The translations under genes and the position numbers were made by a program. DNA of 64,000 bases from Eledone cirrhosa (taxonomy: Eukaryota; Mollusca; Cephalopoda; Octopoda; Eledonidae): positions 119,981,870 through 120,045,869 of the forward strand of contig OZ024742.1 in assembly GCA_964016885.1 (NCBI GenBank). The letters run 5' to 3'. Below are positions 1 to 64,000 of the stretch, piece after piece. Below the pieces are notes generated by a model. That model was not told the origin of the DNA and did not search any database. It saw nothing but the letters and a program-made list of their open reading frames with translations. Each line of letters opens with the position of its first letter. Position 1 is the first letter of the stretch.

Positions 1-1584
1 AAATAATGGTAGCCCATCATCTATAACTTACAGCCATTTATTTGAAGACAGAAAAGGAAGTTGAGATTTCCATATATTTACTAGAATCTTTGTCCCCCAA
101 AACCTTCAATTGAAGACATTTTCCGTTTTAACTCAAACATTCTTTATTGGCAGTGATAAATTAACTTTCAGATGCCGTATTCAATATTGTGAAACAATAA
201 ATTACAGCTGATAAAGCAGCTTCTTCAAGCAAAAAGACCATAATTGATCTACTGCAACTACAATTTAAATTATCCCACTATGTGATTCATCATATAAATG
301 AAGTGGATGTAAGGATGTAACCCAGTAGAGCTATGAGTGATCTTGCCACTGAATTTAGGGAAGTTGATTTACCCATGGAAGAACAGGATTCTACTTTAAG
401 AATAAGTAAATGAAAGAAATACTCATTAATTCCACAGAGATTTAGTGGCTTACATCAGTGAAGGTATGGTACTAATTTTCAGCTATATTGAGTAAGTCAC
501 TGTGAATAAACTGTGTAATACTAAGGTCAAAGATCACTGGCAATGACAGAATGCAACAAAACTATTATTTTCGTCCATATAGAGGAACACAATTTGGATT
601 TAAGTTACATTGTATTCCTTTAATCAAAATGTTTAGAATCAAACTATCATCATGGAAGTCAATCTGCCACAATATATTCCTTTCATTTATGCAACATAGA
701 GTCGGATCATTGAATTGGTAATAATTATAGTAGAATAATTGAACAAAGAGAACATGTGAGTAAAGAAAACTAAAACAGCTTCTTACATTTCCTATCACAA
801 TTTCAATAAAAGTTATCCATATTTTAAGCTTAGTAGTTACAAACATTGGGGCTGCAAGACTATATGTTCCTCTAGTATTCCTATTTTTAAATGAAACATT
901 ACACTTTTGATCACTGTACCAATATAAGAATTCACCAATTTCCAACAATGGAAGAGAAAGTTGGATCACCAAAATTTAACTTTATGCTTTAAAACCCCAA
1001 AACAGCTTTTAACAAAATAAAGCAAGCAAAATTGAAAGCAGAAAAGCAAGACAAATTTAAAGGAAAAATATTTGACTAAACTTAAATATTTTATGTTGAT
1101 CTACCTAGATTTAGAATAATCAACATGTACCATTTAACAAGTTTACAATATCAGTACTTCAACATGCTTTTGTTTAAAAAGTATCAACAATGACAAAAAC
1201 TGACGGTACAGTGTGTTTTGTGTAAAATGTTTGGATTTATAAAGAAATTACCTATTCTATCACTGGAGTAGTGCCATTGCAATTTCCACTCATTGTTGAG
1301 AGAAATGAGATATACCTATGTATGTATATATCATGCTAGTATACTTTATTACACACAGAACCTCATCTCTGTAATAAAAGGCTAGTCATAGCACTGTATT
1401 TAGTCACACCATTGTACCTAGTTATATCTCTGTACCTAGTTACTGACACCACCAGTCATATCATGTAGAATCTGTAACTCCTGTGGTGTGTCTTGGGCAT
1501 TTTAAATCTGGCAGAACCCATTACCTTTCCAGTTCTGAATGCAGCTGATTTCTTCCAGAGATAGAGAGAGGAAGAGATATAGAA

Positions 1585-1735
1585 TAAGAATCAACCCCAC
1601 TACTGGACTGGTACTTCTTTTATTGACCTTGAAAATATGAAAGGCTAAGTTGGCCTCAGCTATATTTGAATTCAGAAAGCTGGAATGAATACCACAAAGC
1701 ATTCTATCTAATGTTCTAATGACTCTGCCAATTTC
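1585..1735 (-). mobile_element. tRNA-derived SINE (type 1), degenerate
   Basis: Read on the minus strand it follows the common order of this family: TTGGCAGAGTCATTAGA (A-box-like), ATGCTTTGTGG, a B-box-like TTCAAAT, CTTTCAT, CAAGGTCAATAAA, AGTACCAGT and GGGTTGATT. It is old and interrupted. This is the same family as the copies at 19516, 19731, 43807, 50768 and 50968. Confidence 0.7.
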
Positions 1736-3639
1736 CTGCCCATACCTAGTCATATTATTTTCAGAAAAAATCTAACCATCTGTAGACTACTACTTAGAAA
1801 ACTTAGAAATTTAGAAACAGAATATTATAGTATAGGAAGTCTCAATTCAAATCCTATTGGGGTTAATTAATACCCCCTCTTCCCCCCATCAATAAATAAA
1901 CAGTAATAAGTTATAAGTAATCCAAATGAAAGTATAATGTTGACCAAATATTTTTTCTTGTTTTCATTAATAAAGTTCTTTTAAGCACCACTGTTTAAGT
2001 TTGAAAAGTTAAGAAGCAAAGTAACCAGGCTGAAAATTAACAAAGTGAAATGGGGTGAACACTTTATAACTCAAACAGAATACAACTAACAATAAGATTG
2101 TTAACATGTGAATATTTAAAAAGGAAGAAAGAACAGCAAAAGACATAAAAAAAGCAAAGAGAAGCAATGTGAACACCAATAATTAGTGTGGTGCAAATGG
2201 TGTAATTTAGACACATGCACAGAACTAGGTGTGCTGATCTACAAGGTGATGAATTGTTTGCTTAATTAAGAATAGCTTGTTAAAATAGGGGAGTAAAAAA
2301 AATGGAACAATAAATTATAAGAAACACCCTTAAATGCACACACACATTCACCAATTCAGAGAAATAAATATACTCACACATATACATACTTATACAAACA
2401 CAAAAACTAACTATATTTATATATGTACCGGCATCTAAACATTATGTAGCCAAATTTTGTAGTCTTTTTTTGGATAGATGAAGATAGTTTTGACATGATG
2501 TTTTATTGTTAGAATACTGATGTTTGGTGTTTGGTTCTATGTTCATGGTCTGAAGTGGATAAGAGATGAATACCTGCTAACCAGATAGGATAACATTCTA
2601 CTGCAGGAACATTCACAGATGACTTGTTACATATTCCTGACAACTAGATGAATTGATGCATGCAGAATGATGAGCCTTTCATAGATACACAATGAAATGC
2701 CTTCAGTAGCTTCAAATTCACAAACTATAAATTGGTAAATATCTTATAATTCAGCCATTTTGCTTTTCCACTAATAATATACTATGAATAATGATTATGT
2801 TCATTATGTCCATCCTTTTTCCAAAAGAGAAATGATTTATGCATGGCCAAAACAATATCAGCATTTTTACTCTCCCAAATCGTTTCTAAAATTCCTTAAG
2901 TAATTGAAAAAAAAAAAATATCACCTATGTACATCCATACATTCACTTTCAATAATTACAGCAAATAAAAAGACAAATAAGAAGCAAAAGTGATATTGTA
3001 ATAACCAATTTGGAAAGTTTTTACTTAGTGCAAATGTTGTATAATATTGATTTTTAACAGAAGGAATGTTTGATTATAACAACTTCAGTATAGAAGTGGT
3101 ATAAGGTCAACCTCAGTGGGAACAGAGTATGTAAAGGTATACAACTAAACACTGCAATACTTTTCTCAAACACTTTGCTGCTTGTTTGCTGATGTTTTGA
3201 CAATGTAAATTAAGATAGCTTCTGTTATTTTTTCATGTTTTTTTCTGAGAATTTATAGTATGAGTGCCTTGCAATCTAATTTAATGTCATGTATATAAAT
3301 GTATAAAGTGTACAAGGGTATAAGGCCATCATCCTCTCTGAAGAAACATGGAAAGGTATTGACTTATACAAGTTATACCAATGTAGGATACATTATGATG
3401 TATATGACAAGGAAGGTTTCCCTATACTGTTAATTGACTTGCTAGAAATTGGAGCCAAATCTTCATCATGCCGCATATTACCATCTTTAAAAAAGGACAC
3501 ATTGAATAATGTAGTCCCTGATAAAAAAGATGGGATGGTTGTGAAACCCGTTTGATTATAGGTTTGCTTCATCAGTGATTGTTGACTTTAACGCACATCT
3601 TCATATTGTAGCTGTTTTAAATAAATGAATTTTTTATCC

Positions 3640-3725
3640 TGTTTGCATCGGCCTGCCCAAGACTGCCAATATTTCAGCATTTATGCAAGCATAGAAAAGC
3701 AGATGCAAAACGATGATGATGATTA
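3640..3725 (+). mobile_element. Repeat 3' tail ending in GATGATGAT
   Basis: A short stretch resembling the end of the local LINE/SINE 3' tail (TGCAAGCATAGAAAAGCAGATG then AAACGATGATGATGAT in two parts). No upstream body is recognisable, so it is probably a truncated copy. Confidence 0.4.
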
Positions 3726-3769
3726 TCATATCTAAATTAAAATTTTCCCATGTAAGAACATTTTACTAT

Positions 3770-3812
3770 TTCATATATGAGCTGATGTTGCAAACATCAG
3801 CTCATATATGAA
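3770..3812. repeat. Perfect short hairpin, 20-bp arms and 3-bp loop
   Basis: TTCATATATGAGCTGATGTT is followed by GCA and then its exact reverse complement. No coding or known element signature surrounds it. Confidence 0.85.
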
Positions 3813-5519
3813 AAAGGTCAGTTGTTATATTTTACCAAATTGCTCCAAATTATTGATTATTTTCAACATTAATTGAAATACATAGGCAGTATATATTTAT
3901 TGGAAATATGGTCCCAAAAGAGTTAAGATATTCTATCTTACCTAACTATTTGTGTGTAATCTATTAGAGTTCATTCTTCAATATCCTGCTGTCATCAATA
4001 CTTCAATACTATGTTTAAGATTCAAATACTTCTAGGGTTTTCGTAATCTTATCTATCTCATTGGGTAACAAACCTAATCGTGTTTATTTGGCTACTAGAA
4101 AAATAACAGGTCTCCTACTGTCTGTCATCTGGTTGCGATTAATGTTGAAATCCAAAGAATTTGAAAGTCTTTAGATTCAACATTCTATGAGGCGATGAGT
4201 TTATATTTCACTAGTGTCAATTATACTTTCCCTGACAAATATTATCATTATCATTGATATTACTCTAATACACAGTTCTTTCCTGTTTAAGAATTTTCTC
4301 AAGAGTACTGTAAAATGTCTTAATTAAATTACCATATTAAATTTTTGGTTCTGTTTAGCATCATATCATATAATCCCTACACTTGGCCTGCTTAGTTGCC
4401 CTTATATGCTATATTTAACAAAATTCTTGAAAACACCGAAAAACATTAAAATACAAAAGTACAGCTGGCTTTACATTTTCAGTTGTTAACAGAAACCATA
4501 GAATTTTGTGATAAAAATGGAAAGTCAAAACACTAAACTTGTTTAATGTATAATTATAGAAAAAACAAACAAAATGTATAATTGGCAATTTAACCCTTTC
4601 TTAACCATATTTTTAAAGAAATACACAGATCTTACTTCCATTTAATTATAAAGATTAATTGGCACATTAAGTCAATGTATGGTTCATAATTTAATAAAAG
4701 GTTTTAACACAAAATTATATACCAAGGGGAGGTTCTAGCATGTTTAGTTTCAAAAGAGTTGATCAAACATGTCTTATAGTTTGCATATTCTAATACACAT
4801 GTGTGTGTTTTTATGTGTGTTACCATATGTCCTGGGTGTTGTATCAGAACGGATGTAGAAAAAATTAAAGTCCCCCCTCCCTGCATATAAAGAATAACAT
4901 TTCCCAAATATTAGAAAAGAAATATGAACCAGTCAATAGGACTACAATCAATTTGAACTCAACACTTATGAGGGGTTGTCTAGTACATTATCTTGTGAGA
5001 CATTTTGTATATACATATTCACACATGCATGCACATATACATACACATACAAACACATACTTGCAATTAGTTGTTTACAAGACCACTTCAGCAGTTAAAT
5101 AAAATATCTTATATCACCAGAAGCTATATAGATTGCATATGTGAGTGGTGCATGTGTCTGTGTGTGTGTGTGAGTGTGTGTGTGTGAGTGTGTTTAACTA
5201 TCCAGTAAAGAACAATGTACCTAACAACTACAATAGGGGAAAATATGCATATGTGCATGTGTATATGAGCATATGTGTGTGAATGTGTTTTTGTGGGGGA
5301 TTGGGTTAGGTGGCAGTTGGGGAGGTATATTAGAGAAGAATTGAAACAACTTAAAAAAAAAAGCAAAAGGGGAGAAAAACACCAAAAAAAAATCCCCAAA
5401 AGAATAGAACAATAAAAGAAAGAGAAGAGGAGATGAAATGGGAGGAGGAGGAGGAGTAGGAAGAGGATGAAGTGGAGCTGTACATCAGATCCAGTTGTGA
5501 ATGTCAGTGAAAACTGTAC

Positions 5520-62950
<57,431 letters not shown>

Positions 62951-64000
62951 CTAACAAAATATATGAATATATAGAATAAAAATAAACATTTTCATGTCAT
63001 GTAATATCAGAAAAACAAAAACATTTTTTTATATTTAAAGCATTAACATTCACTTCAATCTCTAATTATTTTTAGTAGCGTTTCTTGATGATCAAGATAA
63101 AATAAAACAGAGGATGTTATTTAAGGTTGAAGAGTTGCAACTAGCCAAATCAAGTTGGTGTTGATCTATTGACTGAAGATTACCCAGGTCTGTATCCACT
63201 GAAGAGCACTGAGCTGTATCACCAAATGACATTCAACTATTACTGGGTCAGTCCACCTAACTGTAAATAATACCAGATTCACTGAGAACACTGCATAACT
63301 AATGTCAGATCTACTGAGCTGCAGTGATTAGCTCAAATCTTTACATTGGTATGTATAACTCTAATGGCTGACACTAATGAAGTTAATAGAGTTAATTATT
63401 GATTGATGAATGTATTAAATTAGGAAAGTTAACTTCTAATTTATCATACTTGCATAAACTACATCAATTTTGATTTAATACTAATTCTTTTTTAGTTCTG
63501 TTTCAGTGAAAGTAATTAAACATTTATTCTTTAAAATTGTTGTCCATACATTTTTTTCATCAAGTATAGGCAAGAAATTTATTGCAAATTTAAATATTTT
63601 CATAGCATTTATAGGAGCAAAAAGTAAACTTCGCAAAGACCAAAAGTTTTGTAAGTAGAAAAGACAGGATTTCAGTTCTATCAGGGAAGTGGCCATGCTC
63701 AAGATATAGAAAAGAAGGCAGGATTTCTATATGATGTACACAATATAAAAGATAGGTACTGTGATTGTAGGCAGACAAACGAAAAAGTAGATTTTGTATG
63801 TAGGATATTCATAGGGGTAGTTATTAGTAAGAACTCCAGTGTAATAAACTTTCTTTGAACCTAGGAGAGCTCCATAGAAGTAGTTGATAGCTTCTATTAC
63901 CTATGTAACCTAATTAGTAGTTGAGGAGATTGGTCTGCAAGTATAGTAGCTAGTGTAAGAACAGGATGGAAAAACTTCAGTGACCTACTACCTCTGTTGA
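62951..64000. other. Intron upstream of exon A, to window end
   Basis: About 1 kb. 62953-63640 shows nothing recognisable; from 63640 a LINE-A fragment runs to the window edge. No further GALNT exon is seen. Confidence 0.75.
63640..64000 (+). mobile_element. LINE-A copy 4, cut by the window edge
   Basis: TCAGGGAAGTGGCCATGCTC parallels the SGKWPCS start of the finger in copy 1, followed by decayed finger codons, then GAGCTCCATAGAAGTAGTTG-ATAGCTTCTATTACCTATG and GTAAGAACAGGATGGAAAAA, matching the SIETVDTFRYLG and RVRAGWKK region of copy 1. Many stops. It continues past 64000. Confidence 0.8.

Larger units (their letters stand above)
1..5519. other. Flank downstream of exon J: intron or 3' region
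   Basis: This AT-rich stretch should hold the remaining intron towards the gamma-repeat exon. I looked on the minus strand for a CLD...QxW exon and found none. Recognisable items are a SINE relic (1585-1735), a repeat 3' tail (3640-3725), a 20-bp-arm hairpin (3770-3812) and a TG-rich run (5157-5190). An open frame of 135 codons at 565-972 (minus) resembles nothing I know. The rest shows nothing I can name. Confidence 0.5.

Noticed and set aside
565..972. 135-codon open frame on the minus strand, possibly the terminal GALNT exon
   Set aside because: It has no CLD, no QxW and no Cys spacing of the gamma repeat, and composition like its AT-rich surroundings. Most likely a chance frame.

Overview
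This window looks like AT-rich, repeat-dense animal DNA, most likely from a coleoid cephalopod (octopus-like). The clues are kilobase-scale introns, very long dinucleotide microsatellites, several tRNA-derived SINE families of the kind I associate with octopus genomes, and LINE/SINE 3' ends that finish in GATGATGATG runs. The species call is an inference; no sequence here is diagnostic on its own.

The only host gene I can support lies on the minus strand and fills almost the whole window. It encodes a polypeptide N-acetylgalactosaminyltransferase of the GALNT1/GALNT13 type, the Golgi enzyme that starts mucin-type O-glycosylation. I placed nine consecutive coding exons with GT-AG boundaries, and every junction keeps codon phase: 62781-62950, 47421-47525, 36266-36368, 32494-32664, 28093-28210, 25263-25443, 20909-21048, 20180-20278 and 12326-12460. 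They encode the catalytic domain and the alpha and beta repeats of the C-terminal ricin-type lectin domain. A tenth exon, 5520-5651, is a diverged second copy of the beta-repeat exon with the same 0/0 phase, so it is a candidate mutually exclusive exon giving an isoform with a different lectin domain. The 5' exons (membrane anchor, stem) lie beyond 64000. I could not find the gamma-repeat/stop exon, which is probably to the left of base 1.

The rest is intronic or flanking DNA rich in mobile elements. It holds: a LINE family (called LINE-A here) with a Cys/His zinc finger after its reverse transcriptase and a 48-bp tandem repeat in its 3' UTR (9756-11225, 42131-43560, 58868-59760, 63640-64000, plus 3'-end-only copies); three other LINE fragments (9030-9730, 51420-52090, 54058-54566); a piggyBac remnant (7577-8644) inserted into an older mariner relic, whose uninterrupted paralogue survives at 11223-11425; two families of short TTAA-flanked elements; a nearly complete DD37D mariner (maT-type) element with TA duplications (30228-31480); two Helitron-like elements (15142-16242 and from 52325 rightwards); and several foldback hairpins, the largest with two 195-bp arms.

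I see no prokaryotic operons, CRISPR arrays, rRNA genes or convincing tRNA genes. The most interesting signals are the duplicated lectin exon, the nested piggyBac/empty-site pair, the zinc-finger LINE with its minisatellite 3' UTR, and the long intronic foldbacks, which would form double-stranded RNA in the GALNT pre-mRNA.
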